A DNA stretch of 64,000 nt from Magnolia sinica (Eukaryota; Streptophyta; Magnoliopsida; Magnoliales; Magnoliaceae). Shown here piece by piece: positions 23,613 to 37,903 of the stretch; position 1 is the first letter of the stretch, and each line of letters opens with the position of its first letter. The position numbers and the translations under genes were made by a program. The stretch is from NCBI RefSeq assembly GCF_029962835.1, contig NC_080583.1, positions 66,201,158 to 66,265,157 of the forward strand, given 5' to 3'. The notes beneath the pieces were generated by a model. It saw only the letters and a program-made list of their open reading frames with translations. It was not told the DNA's origin and did no database searches.

Positions 23613-23965
23613 TCCCTGCAAATACAGATATAAACACGGCTTGCTCCAATTGGTCAGGCCCCTCCAATGTTGTCCATAGGAAATGGACAGCTTCATCGTG
23701 GTCATAACAGCGGTTCCCATCTTCCAGGTACCCCCGCTCAACATCCGGATAGCTCCGACGCACATCCAGGTCTACTCCATTAATTTCGAGCAAATACATA
23801 TACAAACACGGCCTGCTCCAAATGGTCAGGCCACTCCAATGTTGTCCATAGGAAATGGACAGCTTCATCATGGTCATAACAGCGGTTCCCACCTTCCACG
23901 AACCCCCGCTCAACATCCGGATAGCTCCGACGCAAATCCGGGTATGCTCCATCAATTTCGAGCTA
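23613..23965. repeat. Tandem ~165-bp repeat, two copies, next to the minisatellite
   Basis: Copies begin CAAATACAgATATAAACACGG at 23628 and CAAATACATATACAAACACGG at 23790 and share CCATAGGAAATGGACAGCTTCATC and CAACATCCGGATAGCTCCGACGCA. The same repeat follows the minisatellite in CACTA-2 (52490-52955). Both strands have open frames through it, but no known protein family is recognised. Confidence 0.85.
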
Positions 23966-26376
<2,411 letters not shown>

Positions 26377-27600
26377 CTGCAATCTAGGAAAAAACAAAAA
26401 GAAAGATTGGGGCCTCTGAGAATGTCAGGAGAAGCAAAAAGGAACTGAAAGAAAAGAAATGGGACTTAACGATAAAAGTATCATTAAAAGATGCAAAGAT
26501 GTGGGCGACATCGAAAACATTCTCTCCCTCTCATACAGTTGATCCTAGTGTCACATTCTCCTCCTTGGGCTCCCTGGTCTTCCTTCATGACTGTAAAATG
26601 CCTCACCAAAAAAAAGGCACCCAGATTAAAAATGACATTTTTCCAAGATTATGAGAAAAGCAAAACCGCAATAGCACCCTAGAACGTTTCGCATTTAATT
26701 CAAGCTTTGAAAAAAAAAAAAAAAACTTGTCATGTGTTACATAAATGCTGCCAATGGCTAAATTTTAAAATTAGACCCAGATGACATTCAGGGCAATAAA
26801 TTTGAATCATATTTAAAAAAGAATGCATTGATTCCTTTGAATATTAGAATCTACAAACTAAAATAATTGTCAGGAATCAATACAAATGATGGGAAGTTCA
26901 TTGTGTTAAGTACTAATCTATTGAACACCTCATTGGATTCAAAGAGCAACATACATCAAAAAGAAATAAATGCTTGGAACAGTATCTGACCTGGAATTGT
27001 TATTTGTAATATTTTAGCATTGCCAAATGCGTCAAGAACTGGATTCAACTGCAGTCATATCAATCAATACAATGTCAAATTCACTAAGAAGAGATGGTTT
27101 TAATGTATTCTAATTGAAAATAAAGGAAGGAAATCAATATAAAAGGATGGACGAAATAAAATGGCTTCCATTTTGGTAAAATCAGATCTGTGAGTGTGAA
27201 TGATTGCAGGAGATAGTTGCTTCCTTTAGGCTTTAACATAGTCCACCCAAACTATAAAAGTTTTTTTCTTGAAATTTCTAATTTTAGTTTATCACTTTTT
27301 TATTGAAGAAATAGGAACTCAACTAAATAAACAATACTTTTGAAATATAAAAAAAAAATAAAATTAGTTATTGAGGTAGACAGTACTGACCAAATCCAAC
27401 CACTTGTAAGGTCATCACTTCTAATTTTATTGTTTTACATATTTCAAATTTCAACTGTAAGCCCTATCTGAAAATGTGAGATAGTTGATAATCCTGCTCT
27501 TTAAATTTATACATGTGGCGTAAATTAGTTTAACCAAAAGGTCCAAGATATAAGACCCAGGTTAAATAGATTGGAAGCTGCCCCATGAAGATATTCAAAC
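26377..27600. other. AT-rich non-coding stretch
   Basis: A-rich runs and no coding similarity that I can see. It may be intron and flank of the captured RPS14 and RecX-like fragments. Confidence 0.35.
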
Positions 27601-28235
27601 CTTGTTGCAAGAACTTCGACTGCCATTTTTTCAGCATCTTGCTTAGTTTTACCAGCATGCGTTGCATCCTTCTCAAAGACACCATTATCATCGGATATGT
27701 TAAATTGTCCATTATGTTGTTCAGCCTCATCTATGAGATGATGATCCATGACTTCCTGATCATGACTAGTGTCATCATCAAGATCTGAAAATTCCACCAT
27801 ACCTCCAATCATATTGCTTGAGTTCACTGCATGAACAAGAAAAAGCTGATGAGAGATGAAAGAAGCTAAGCAACTGCATTTGTGAAACCCTTGTATGTAA
27901 ATTAGCATCTTAATTAACATTACACACTACAATAGGTACATGGTTTCTATGAAGTCTTACTAGTTTCAGCATCAGAGATTCTCTCGACACTGGAAAACTG
28001 ATATTGAGACCCATCATTCGCATTTGATAATCTGTGTGTTACTGTTCTGTCATGCGAAAATGTAGCTTTCGAAAAACTTGAATCTGAAGAACGATCAATT
28101 GCTTTTTCCTTGGAACTCTTTGTATGTTGAGAATTTTGATTTTCTCTGCCAAGGGAATATTTCTTTGGAGTGTATCTTACAGGACCTGAGGATTGATAAG
28201 CTCTGCAGCAACCGATGGTACTGGATTTCTTTATC
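27601..28235 (-). pseudogene. Captured two-exon fragment, possibly a plant RecX-family gene
   Basis: The minus-strand exon 28235-27961 reads SSGPVRYTPKKYSLGREN and a long Ser/Lys-rich stretch ending VERISDAET. The next exon, 27826-27601, reads VEFSDLDDDTSHDQEVMDH and ends KTKQDAEKMAVEVLATR. Both are open throughout, and splice signals are plausible (GTAAGA after the first; TGCAG before and GTTTGA after the second). The closing block DAEKMAVEVLATR resembles the start of the RecX domain in plant organelle-targeted RecX proteins, but the diagnostic part of that domain is absent. The family name is therefore tentative; what is solid is a two-exon, DNA-level gene fragment on the same strand as RPS14. 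Confidence 0.45.
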
Positions 28236-30235
28236 CTAATATTACAATAATAATAATAATAATAATAATTTTAAAAAATATGGCATAGAATAGCGTAAAT
28301 TACTAGAGTGATGCTGTGATAGACTCCGATATATAGTAGCCATAAGATCAATCCATGTATTAAATAATGCAAATGAACATCAAAGAAAGATTCTGAAGCA
28401 ACACAGGTATCAAACACAGAATTACTTCTTCTTTTTTGGAGAGGGAGATTAACAAGGAATTTTATTAACACAAAAGGGGGGGAAACAACAACAAGGCACT
28501 GAGGAGATGGGCATTCAACATGAGATTTTTTTTTTGTGGATTGAGCAGATGGGCATTCAACATTGAGCAGAGATTCACTAGAATACATCCATCCCTACAT
28601 TTTGGAATAGAATATGGCGGGACTATAACCATTGGATCTGGGATTGTCTGGTGATTCAGACCATTTACAAGATATGCCTTGCGGTCAATTGAGGATACCT
28701 AATAACTAAGCCCTCCAATTGTGGTGAAAATCCACTGTGGTGTGAGTGCATGTGTGTGTGTGTATGAAAAAAAAAGCCCTCCAATTAGAGTACTCTAGCA
28801 CCTAGATTGCTTAACATATTTCCATTGAATATGGACCATCTCTTTAATTGTAGTTGTGTGGGCCATTGATTTGAAAGTCTAGGATCGATGTTACAATGTT
28901 GAGATTTTTGAGACAGCCACTTTCATCATTGTTTTTCGTCAAATTAACAATGTGGATCACTAATATCATCCCTGATCTAATGCCTTTAATCCCTACACAT
29001 CGTATTGCAATATGCCATGAGTGGGAGATTCATAAAAATTGAGGGTTCAACAGAGTTTGCCACCCAAGTCTATAATGTGGTGTCATTGAGCCTCCACTCA
29101 TCATTTTTTTTTGGCAAAATAGTCCGCACCAACAACTGGTTTGCCCATGTAACCATCAACATATTGCCACAGACTACTTCCAAGCAAAACATTATGCATC
29201 AAGAAGGCCAATATATATGTTTACTTTTTGTGTGTGTCCAATTTAAGATAAACAACTTGCACCAGATCTGAAGCCTCTACAAAGAATAACTAATCTTACT
29301 CTACAAATACAAGGACCAATAGATCCCTACTTTGTATAGAACACATGCAGAGAAATACCCCTATTTTAACAAAATAACAAATAGAAGTCTTTAGTAGGAA
29401 TGGACATTTAAAAGGTGATGAGAGCTGGAAGTGGCTGCAATGCTAATATAGCTAAAGGAAACATGGTTTTGATTGAATTACATTACTCACAAGTGCTAAG
29501 ATGGACTGTCATGAATTACATTACTTACAAGTGCTAAGACAGACAGCGTTGACAACACCCAAGCGACTGAGTGATAACTATGCCCCGGTGCATCTCTTAA
29601 AAAAAGTCAAACAGAGTCACAAGCTTAGGGACATGTCTGCCCCACTGAATGACCATGAACAAAAAATAAATAAATCTTCCTGAAGGAACACTTCCTAGAA
29701 ATTTCAGTTGGCAGGCACAAAGAAACAATTAAAAAGGACAAAACCCACACATCACAGTGGCCCCTCAGAGGCCCTGTCTGCCCCTAGCTAGAGAGAGGGA
29801 AGTTACAATGGGGATTGACGGCCCACCATTGGAAACTTTGTGGGAATTTAAAAAGTTTTGCATCAGGATATTTGTGCCTACAGCTTATCTGAGTAGTAAT
29901 AACCTTACGAACGGTTTGGATGACATATAAACATCATGTTCGGCATTCAAAATCCCCAAATCCCTAATTTGTAATATCAAAAAATTCCCAATTCGGGGTC
30001 CACATTCAAATCTGTAAGCCATAAAATACCCAAATCCCTAAATGGAGGTCCACATCAAATTGGGAATCCACAAATTACTAAATCCCCAAATTCCTAAATC
30101 AACATTAAGATTGAGAGAGATTGAAAGAGAGAGATACCTCACATTCTTGATTGAGTCTTCCACCGAGCTCAGAGAGAGAGAAGGGCGAGCGTGGGCAGTG
30201 AGGGCATCGTTTCGGCTCCCTCCCCTTTTTGGATC

Positions 30236-30237
<2 letters not shown>
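28236..30237. other. Long non-coding stretch
   Basis: It includes an (AAT)n run at 28245-28270, T- and G-rich runs near 28436-28530, and a TG repeat at 28744-28764. No coding similarity is seen. Confidence 0.35.

Positions 30238-30291
<54 letters not shown>
30238..30291. repeat. (GA)n microsatellite
   Basis: About 25 uninterrupted GA units, with further GAGAGA tracts to 30400. Open frames across it are artefacts of the repeat. Confidence 0.95.
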
Positions 30292-30294
<3 letters not shown>

Positions 30295-30472
30295 GGACTG
30301 CATTCGGGCACGCGAGAAAGAGAGGGGATGGAGAGGATTAGAGAGAGAGAGAGGTGGGGTTCGGAAGAGGATTAGGGCACGAGAGAGAGAGAGAGGGGAT
30401 GGAGAGGAATTTGGGGATTGAGAGAGTCAAGAGAGCGCTGACGCTCCTCGAGCTCCGAGTTGTGTGAACGGT

Positions 30473-30960
30473 TTAAAAGTTATCAAAGTTAAATGGGCCC
30501 CACTGTGATGCGTGTCGACCATCAACACCGTGCATTTGATGGACCCCCTTTAAATTATGGGATATCCCAAAAATCAGCCGTATCCGGAACTTAGGTGGGC
30601 CATACCATCTAAAATCATGTGAAGAAATGCCTAAAACAATATAAAAGCACTTGGAAGGGCCCACTGAAATTTTGACGCATATGAAACTTGGTCTGACTAC
30701 TCATTCAAGTGGGACACACATAATGGATGGTCTGGATTTATGAACCACATCTCGACGGGCCTAACAAATGATTATGAATGATTTAATGGAGGATAACCCC
30801 TCTCAACTTTTCTATGTGGTGTGGCCCAAAAGAGTCACGGATTGACTTGATTTTTAAGCCCCAGGGCCACCATGGAATGATGCATATGACTGGTGGGGTA
30901 GATGTTCGAAACCCATCATAGTCGGGCCCACACAGCTCAACTGTACGACAAGTTCCCATT
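30473..30960 (-). repeat. Foldback (MITE-like) repeat, intact copy of the family later hit by plastid DNA
   Basis: Read on the minus strand it matches 57860-58147 and then 59585-59690 in CACTA-2, where the same sequence is split by the psaA-psaB insertion. Shared landmarks include GGGACACACATAATGGATGG, TATAAAAGCACTT and CACCGTGCATTTGATGGACCC. Ends rich in GGGCCC and ATGATGCAT suggest a non-autonomous DNA element. Confidence 0.65.
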
Positions 30961-31009
30961 AAGCTCGATTGTACGGAACTTTTTCCATACATACATACAT
31001 ACATATATT

Positions 31010-31370
31010 ATAAAAATATTATATATCCATCATTAAAATCCTCCTAATGCCCACTGTGCTGTTTATTTGACATCCAATATGTTGATTAGGTCATACAGGG
31101 CTAGATGAGGAGAAAAAACAAAAATCAATCTGATCCAAAACTTTTATGACCCCCAAATGTTTTTTAATGGTTGACGCTTATTCAACACCGTTTCCTGAAA
31201 AGTGGTCCACTCAAGATTTGGATATATCTCATTTTTTGTCTCATACCATAGGATGATTGTTAAAAATAGATAGACAACATGGATTAAACACGTACATCAT
31301 GGTAGGGCTCACAGAGCACCAACCACCAGCCATTGGATGGTGTCAGGGGGAGTAGTCAATCCGCTCCCCT
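31010..31370 (+). repeat. MITE-like repeat, family ending in ATGGTGGGGCCCACAGAGCACC
   Basis: The internal sequence (TTATTTGACATCCAATaTGTTGAT, AACACCGTTTCCTG, TCATTTTTTGTCTCATACC) recurs at 57125-57480. Inverted copies lie at 34070-34420 and within 34455-34941. The right end CACAGAGCACCAACCACCAGCCATTGGATGGTGTCAGGGGGAGTAG matches 57417-57463. Confidence 0.72.
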
Positions 31371-31489
31371 TATTTGTGGTGTGGTCCATTTAATATTTGG
31401 ATATGATTCATTTTTTGGATAATTCTCTAAAATTATCTTCAAAAGATGGATGAACGGTGTGGGTTGATCCCAAATTTTCGGTAAATCCA

Positions 31490-31800
31490 AGTGCAATAAA
31501 TCCACCGAACAGGGAAGATGTGCCTTGGGAAATATGGGTACTTGGAAGGTGGGTGGCGGACAAGGGAATCTTCAGCTAATAAAGCTTTGCCCTTGTGGAA
31601 AGGGATCTCCTTCGTGAAATAGGCATTCTTGGAAAGGGTTGGATTATCCTTGGGAAATGATGAATAAAATCAAATTTTGGGAAGACATGTGGGTGGGAAC
31701 ATTCACCTTAAAAGGCGATTTTCCCGTGCTGCTCAGGTTGGCCTTGGACCCTTATGTGGTGGTGGTCAGCTGTTTCTCCTGTGTTTTGAATCAAGTTGAT
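31490..31800 (+). pseudogene. LINE (L1-type) ORF2 C-terminal remnant
   Basis: The plus strand reads NKIKFWEDMWVGTFTLKGDF then PVLLRLALDPYV, preceded in other frames by ASKALPLWKGISF. This matches the segment between reverse transcriptase and the zinc-binding end in plant L1-type LINE ORF2 proteins, where R-I-x-FWEDxWxG is conserved. Only this piece is present, with frame breaks, and no 3' tail was seen. Confidence 0.6.
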
Positions 31801-31914
31801 ATGTTTATTTTTCCATCTCATTTTATAACATGATTTTAAAACGTGGCCATTCTAAATCTTAAGTGAACCACATTGTAGGAAACAGTAGTGATTATAGGTG
31901 TTTTGAATCAAGCT

Positions 31915-32335
31915 AATGTGTGTTTGGATCAAACAGTGGCTATTAGTCCGTGTGACCTGAGTGCTGGGTTAAATGACAATTAAACATTATAATAGACCTT
32001 AGGAAGTTTTTAGTAGTACGTTGTCAGCCTGAAATGTAAATTTGCCTCATTTTTTAGCCCATGCCCTAAAAGAAGTTGAAATAATGGATAGATGGTGTGA
32101 ATAAAAAATTACAACAGGCCCTGAAATAATGGTATGATATATGTTTGGATCAAACAGTGGCTATTAGTCTGTGTGACCTGAGTACTAGGTTAAATGACAA
32201 TTAAACATTACAGCAAGCCTTGGGAAGTTTTTAACAGTACGTTGTCAGCCTAAAACATAAATCTATTTCATTTTTAAGCCCATGCCCTAAAACAAGCTGA
32301 AATAATCGACGGATGATGTGAATAAAACACATGCA
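31915..32335. repeat. Direct duplication of about 230 bp
   Basis: TGTTTGGATCAAACAGTGGCTATTAGTC begins copies at 31921 and 32151, each followed by TGTGACCTGAGT.CT.GGTTAAATGACAATTAAACATTA and GTACGTTGTCAGCCT. No gene in it. Confidence 0.85.
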
Positions 32336-32617
32336 TCATAATAAGGTCCAAATGGATTGGCACCAGCTAGCAGGTTGGTGTTGGAACACTAGCCAAACCA
32401 TGCCTAATTGGATACTGACACTACAAGTGACGACCTAACTAGTGGTCGGTGTTTTATAAGCCCCACCATGATGTATGTGTTTCATCCTAGCCATCCATTC
32501 ATTTTTTAGCAAATTTTAGGCATGATGCCAAAGATGGGATAGATCTAAGTCTCAGGTGGGCCACACCATAGGAAATAACGATGATACAGACATGATTTTA
32601 ACCTGTATGGCCCACCG

Positions 32618-32725
32618 AAGTTGGGAAATGATAATATCTTACTAATTGCTATCTCCTAAAATTTCTAATATACCGAAGTTGGGAAATGATAATATCTTGT
32701 TAGTTGTTATCTCCTGAAATTTCCA
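32618..32725. repeat. Tandem duplication of about 55 bp
   Basis: CCGAAGTTGGGAAATGATAATATCTT occurs at 32617 and 32673, followed each time by a TTATCTCCT.AAATTTC.AATAT segment. Confidence 0.85.
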
Positions 32726-32739
32726 ATATCTCGTGATGA

Positions 32740-33620
32740 GATGACTACGTACATTTTTGCCAATTGGCATGGCCCACTAGATGGACAGACTAGATCACCA
32801 CATGCACATTTAGCACCAGAACAAGGACCTTGCAAGTTACAACATTTGGATAGATGCCACTACCTTAACCATTCACTCATTAATACAATTAGGAACAAGC
32901 CATGGTGTAATAATCACACCGGTCGGATGATCATAACCCTTTGAATGGACCCAATTTGCTAACAACCATCCATTGTTTGTGAGCCATAATTCACATGGTG
33001 CCCCTATCCATAATTGGCAATGGACCTAGATGGCTTCAAGCATAACTATCAATTAGGGTTGTCCAAGGGCCCTGACTCGGTCAGTCTGTTCTCAGGTTTT
33101 GAACTATAGGTAACAATGTATTGGGTCAGTTAGCAAGTTAACAGACCCGAGCTGTTCCTAATGAAGGTTGGATTAAGCCAAGTGGGTATGGGTATGAGTA
33201 GGGTTCCATATCCAACCTAATCCAACCCAGCCATATAAATAATCAATGGGATGGACTAGATGAACCAATTCAGCCCGGACCATATAGCCTAATGTTCCAT
33301 TCTTAAACTTAGGGCTATAACTTGTGTTCAGATCGAACCAAACTCAATTGGCCCAAACCTATAACCAAATTAGGTTGTCAAGGTCCTCGGTTTGGGTTAG
33401 GATTGAAAAATACCAGCCTAAATTGCATTTAGGTTGAGCATATTCGGGTCAGGTTAAGTTAGATCGGGAATAATGAAAACATCAACTTGCCTGAGAGTCT
33501 TACTTGAATCTTTGTGTGGTTGTGCAGGTCAGTTCCAGTTGATTAAGCCCAACTGATCTACAATTAAACTACATGAAGCCGCCCATTGCCACCTGCGGTC
33601 TTGGCTGCTCTGGTCCATTC
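32740..33620. other. Non-coding stretch
   Basis: GGCCCA-rich repeat-like DNA without recognised coding sequence. Confidence 0.3.
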
Positions 33621-34069
33621 GGGTTCAAGTTTGGGTCTCACCGTTTCCATTCTCACTGTTTCCCCGTAGTATGGCCCACTTCGACAATGGATCTATCTCA
33701 TTTTTTAGATCTCATTCTATCATGGTACGAAGAAAATGATGGATGGAGTATATTTTACACTATCATCATAGTTGACCCACATTAATTCATATCTTCTCGT
33801 GTTTTCTCTTCATTCATTTTTTTTTTTTGATATTATGAACATGTTGGATGTCAAATAAACATTACCATGCGCCCAAGGAAGGTATCAACGGCGGAAATCA
33901 CTATTCCACATTGTTTCATGTGGCATGGACCACTTGAGTTTTGGATTTACCAAAAATTCGGGATCATTGGCTTGTTCATTCATTTATCGAGATCATTTTA
34001 GAGAGCTATCCAAAAAATCATTCATATCCAAAGATTAATTAAATGAAGCACACCACAAATAAGGGAAAC

Positions 34070-34420
34070 AAATTGGCTGCTCCCCCTGACACCATCCTAT
34101 GGCCTATGGTTGGTGCTCTGTGGGCCCCACCATGACGTATGTGTTTAATCCATGTCGTCCATTTATTTTTAAAAATCATCCTACAGCATGAGACAAAAAA
34201 TGAGGCATATCCCAATATAAAATGGATCACATTAACAGGAAATAGTGTTGAATGAGCATCAACCATTTAAAACATTTGGGGCCACAAAAGTCTTGGATTA
34301 AGATGATTTTTGTTTTTCCCCTTTATCTAGGCCTGTATGACCTAATCAACAGATTGAATGCCAAATAAAAAGTAAAGTGGGCCTTAGGAGGGTTTTAATG
34401 ATGGATAATCAATTATTATT
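34070..34420 (-). repeat. MITE-like repeat, inverted copy
   Basis: CTCCCCCTGACACCATCC...GGTGCTCTGTGGGCCCCACCATGACGTATGT and the following internal sequence are the reverse complement of 31010-31370. Confidence 0.7.
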
Positions 34421-34454
34421 GTTTTTATGTGGTGTGGTCGACCTGATATTTATT

Positions 34455-34941
34455 TACTAGGTAGTGGCTGGTGGTTGGTGCTCTGTGGGCCCCACCATGA
34501 TGTATGTGTTTCATCCACACTGTCCATCTATTTTTATAGATCATTTCATGATATGAGAGAAAAAATGAGGTATATCTAAATCTCAAGTGGACCATATTAT
34601 AGAAAAAAGTGTTGGATAAATGTTGACCATTAAAAACGTTTTGGGGGCCATAAAAGTTATGGATCAAGATGATATTTATTGTTTCCCTTCATCTGGGTCT
34701 TTATGACCTAATAAACATATTAGATTTCAAATAAACAGTACAGTGGGCCTTAGGAGGATTTTAATAGTGGATATCCAACCATTATTGATTTCATATGGGG
34801 TAGTCCAACCGAGATTTATATACCTATCATTTTTTGCACTAAGCCCTAAAATGATCTCCAAAAATAGATGAACGGAATGGATGAAACACATACATCATGG
34901 TGGGGCCCACAGAGCACCGACCACCAGTAGCCAATCCGCCT
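34455..34941. repeat. MITE-like foldback element, complete copy
   Basis: It starts GGTTGGTGCTCTGTGGGCCCCACCATGATGTATGTGTTTCATCC and ends GGATGAAACACATACATCATGGTGGGGCCCACAGAGCACCGACC. These ends are long, nearly perfect inverted repeats about 490 bp apart. No transposase is encoded. Confidence 0.8.
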
Positions 34942-35215
34942 CCCAAATTTGGGCGCGCGCTTAAAACAGAGCCGCGCCCAAAGTTTTGGGATTTCATACT
35001 CTCTCTCCCTCTCTCTCCCTCTCTTCTCTATCTCTCTCCGTTCCCTAATCAGAGCACCACCTAAACCCTTCTTTCCCTAATCCTCTCTCTCCCTCCCGAT
35101 CTCTGCTCCATCTCTCTTTCTCCTCCCTCTCTCTCCAATGCACCAGCCGTGAAGAAACACCGGCCGTGAACGCCGCCCTCCTCTCTCTCTCTCTCTCTCT
35201 CTCTCCATTGCAGAA
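34942..35215. repeat. GC-rich imperfect palindrome and CT-rich tract
   Basis: AATTTGGGCGCGCGCTTAAAACAGAGCCGCGCCCAAA is followed by CTCTCTCC-rich DNA to 35200. The reverse complement of this arrangement, (GA)n then GGGCGCGGCTCTTTTTTGAGCGCGCGCCC, occurs at 56826-56975 in CACTA-2. The CT tract resembles a plant 5' UTR, but no gene follows that I can name. Confidence 0.7.
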
Positions 35216-36740
35216 GCCGTGAATCTCCTACCCGAAGAAACACACGCCGTGAAGCTCCTCTCCATAGGTTTGATATCTTCTTCTATTTGTATCTCTTTTC
35301 ATGTCTTTCAGATTTGATATAAGCTGACTGTTTGATGAAATGGCATGCTATCTCTTTGTTTCCCGCTAATGTGTCATTTGTGTATAATTTCTTAGCCGTA
35401 CATGCCGTTGGAAGAGATTACCTGGGCGTGGTCCACTTATCAGGGGAGATACCCGGTGAAATCAATGGACAGAGGATGGTCTAACTCAATGTACGGGTTT
35501 GGCCCCCCTGATGAGTGGATTCGTCTGGTTTTCTCCCCAGGTGTTGTTTATGGTGAGGCTCACCTTTTCCATGGCTTAGATGTTCTGCACAGGTGCCACG
35601 TTTGATGAGAGGAAAGCATTATATGTGAAAGTTCTCGTACAACATTGTATGTGAAAATTTCTCTGTATTGACTGTTTGATCGCTGACGGTGTCTAGAAAT
35701 TATTTTTTTCCATGGATTTTTTCCTTCATTAAATTTTTTATTTTTGTTTATTTTCAGTAATTTGAGAGTTTGAGAACGAAATTTGATGACATTGTTACAT
35801 TCAAATAATGAAAGTTGATTGAAAAATAATGTGGGTTCTTTGCTGTTGAATTTGAATTGGTGTTGGGATTTTGTGGGCCCCGCACAGCAGCGGACATAAA
35901 ATTGTCCACCACCGCCTACGATTCTGTACATGTGGGGCCTATTTGGTTCTCCAGAATGTTGTTCTGCTGGGTCCCACTATTAATGGGGGATTCCCTCAAA
36001 TTTCTCTTCAACCAGGATGTTCGTTAAGGCTTGCTAGTCCTGTATGCACCTTGATGAAATATATCTGAGCCATGCACAAATCTGTATGCACCTTTATGAA
36101 ATGGCTTGCTAGTCCTGTATGCACCTCAATCCTCAAATTCTCTTTCTAAGCTTAAAATCTGATTAGTCCGCACACACAGATTTCCAGCAAAAGGAAGAAG
36201 AAAGAAAGACAGGTTTGTTGTGGTGTGGTCCACTTGAGATTCAGATATGACTCTTTTTTAGGCTCCTGCCCTAAAATAATGATCCAAGTGAATGGACCAC
36301 ATGGCTAAAATACATGCATCATTGTGGGGTCCACTGAGCACCGTCCATATCTCTAATACATAATTACCATTAGCTAAAATGAGAGGAAGTCATTTTTAAG
36401 TGGCTGCCAAACAGGGCCTTGGGTTTTGGTCAAAACCTCAGTAAAAGTTTCTGCATGTTTTGAAGGAAATAAAGAAATGAAGTTTGGGCCATTAAACAAA
36501 GGTAAACCATGTTGATAGAAACCAATCTACTTAGGCCCCTGTTTGGTAGACACCTACAAATGAGTTTATCTCATTTTAGTTTACCGCCATAATGTATCAG
36601 AGGTCATGTTTTCTATTACATAGTTACTGTTATTATGAACTCATTATTCATTATAGATCTAGATTTCATTGTTTTGTAGTAGATCATGCTTCTTTGCCTT
36701 TGCTAATAACCATTGCCCTGTAATTTTCAAATACATCTAG
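35216..36740. other. Non-coding stretch
   Basis: It includes an open frame at 35402-35605 without recognised family and GGGCCC repeat-like DNA near 35870-36000 and 36230-36350. The last ~100 bp may be WAPL intron. Confidence 0.3.
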
Positions 36741-36843
36741 TATTATGAGAAGGGTTGGGGGAAATTTTAAGGAAAGATTACAAGAACTTGGAGGACTTGA
36801 TGCAGTCTTTGATTTTGCTGTAAGTTGCCACTCTGTTATGGAG
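36741..36843 (+). pseudogene. WAPL: Captured exon of a WAPL (wings apart-like) cohesin-release gene
   Basis: The exon reads RVGGNFKERLQELGGLDAVF followed by DFAVSCHSVME. This matches the conserved block of plant WAPL proteins, in which GGNFKEKLRELGGLDAV precedes a Cys-His-x-x-Met-Glu segment. The 3' end is a proper splice donor (GAG then GTGAGC), and a CTAG acceptor lies at 36740. WAPL removes cohesin from chromosomes; this single exon cannot do so. No other WAPL exon was found in the window. It is on the same strand as the CCT8 fragment that starts about 1 kb downstream. Confidence 0.75.
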
Positions 36844-37903
36844 GTGAGCTTGCATGTTGATTTGATCTCATCTAAGACATCCATGATGAAAGTATCTTGA
36901 TTGCGTAAAGTGGAGACAATAGTTATATGTCATTACCATGTAGGAATTAGAAATTTGCAGTTATATATATTACAAACAAGCAACCCCTTTCTGGATATGA
37001 TGTCAGTTCATGTTCTAGGCATTTGCTAGACCTATTACTTGGACACTTACTTTCTGAGGTTTGCCAAGCTGACATTTTAAGACACTTGGACAGTCCTAGA
37101 CACATGCCACTTCAAAACCTACATGGACAAAGAGTAGTCTTAGCAATTTCATAAAAAGTGTTGCTTATGGAACATTTTAATTGAAGCGTGAAAATTGTCT
37201 ACAAACTTCGTTTCATCATTCTTAGTTCTTTTTGTTATGCAATTTCCTTTGTCAAACCAAAGATTCTTAGGCCTCAAGCTTGCCTCAATTCTCTTGTTGT
37301 GAAGAAATTTCTTGCAAGGACTTACTCTCACTCTAAGTTTTAGTTCATTTTCTTTTATAGCTACGATGACCCAGTGACAAAAGAGCCCAGCTTTGTTGTC
37401 CTTTTTACTCTTTTGTTCTTTTGTTGGAGTTTTGATTTTTTAAGAGAATAGGTAATGTTCAGATAATCTATGAGTTCTTGAAATGATCATGCATGATTTT
37501 AATGTTTCACTAGCTAATTATTTGTTAGTTTAGATTACTAATTTTTTTTTATTTGAACTATGTGAATATCCTTTTCTAATTTCCTCTGTCTTTGTTGTTT
37601 TCATTGTTAGGTTTTTCAACCTTACAACACATATACATGACTTCCAATATTTCGAGTGATGTACATTGCCTTTTTATTGTTTGGCTGACCTTACGATGAA
37701 TCATGTCAATTTTGTCTTATCCAATAATCAGTGTGGGTTGCATTTTCCTTTTTGGGTGAATGGTTGATTTGATTCATTGGGGTTTTGCTTCGGATCAAAT
37801 TGAAGAAACTCTATTAGCAACAAGTAACAACAACTTAAATCATGGTATCAAAAGCTACTCCAACCTGTAATTTTATATTGTTCTTCTTCTATTGTCTTTT
37901 TTT

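Noticed and set aside
23596..23955. Open frames across the ~165-bp repeat as a tandem-repeat protein
   Set aside because: Open on both strands, with no known domain; the equivalent repeat in CACTA-2 does not keep the same frame.
30042..30421. Arg/Glu-rich open frames
   Set aside because: They are translations of a (GA)n microsatellite.
35061..35265. Minus-strand open frames over CT-rich DNA
   Set aside because: Low-complexity translation of (CT)n without family resemblance.
36684..36884. Minus-strand 66-codon open frame
   Set aside because: It is the shadow of the WAPL exon on the plus strand, which has the real match and splice donor.
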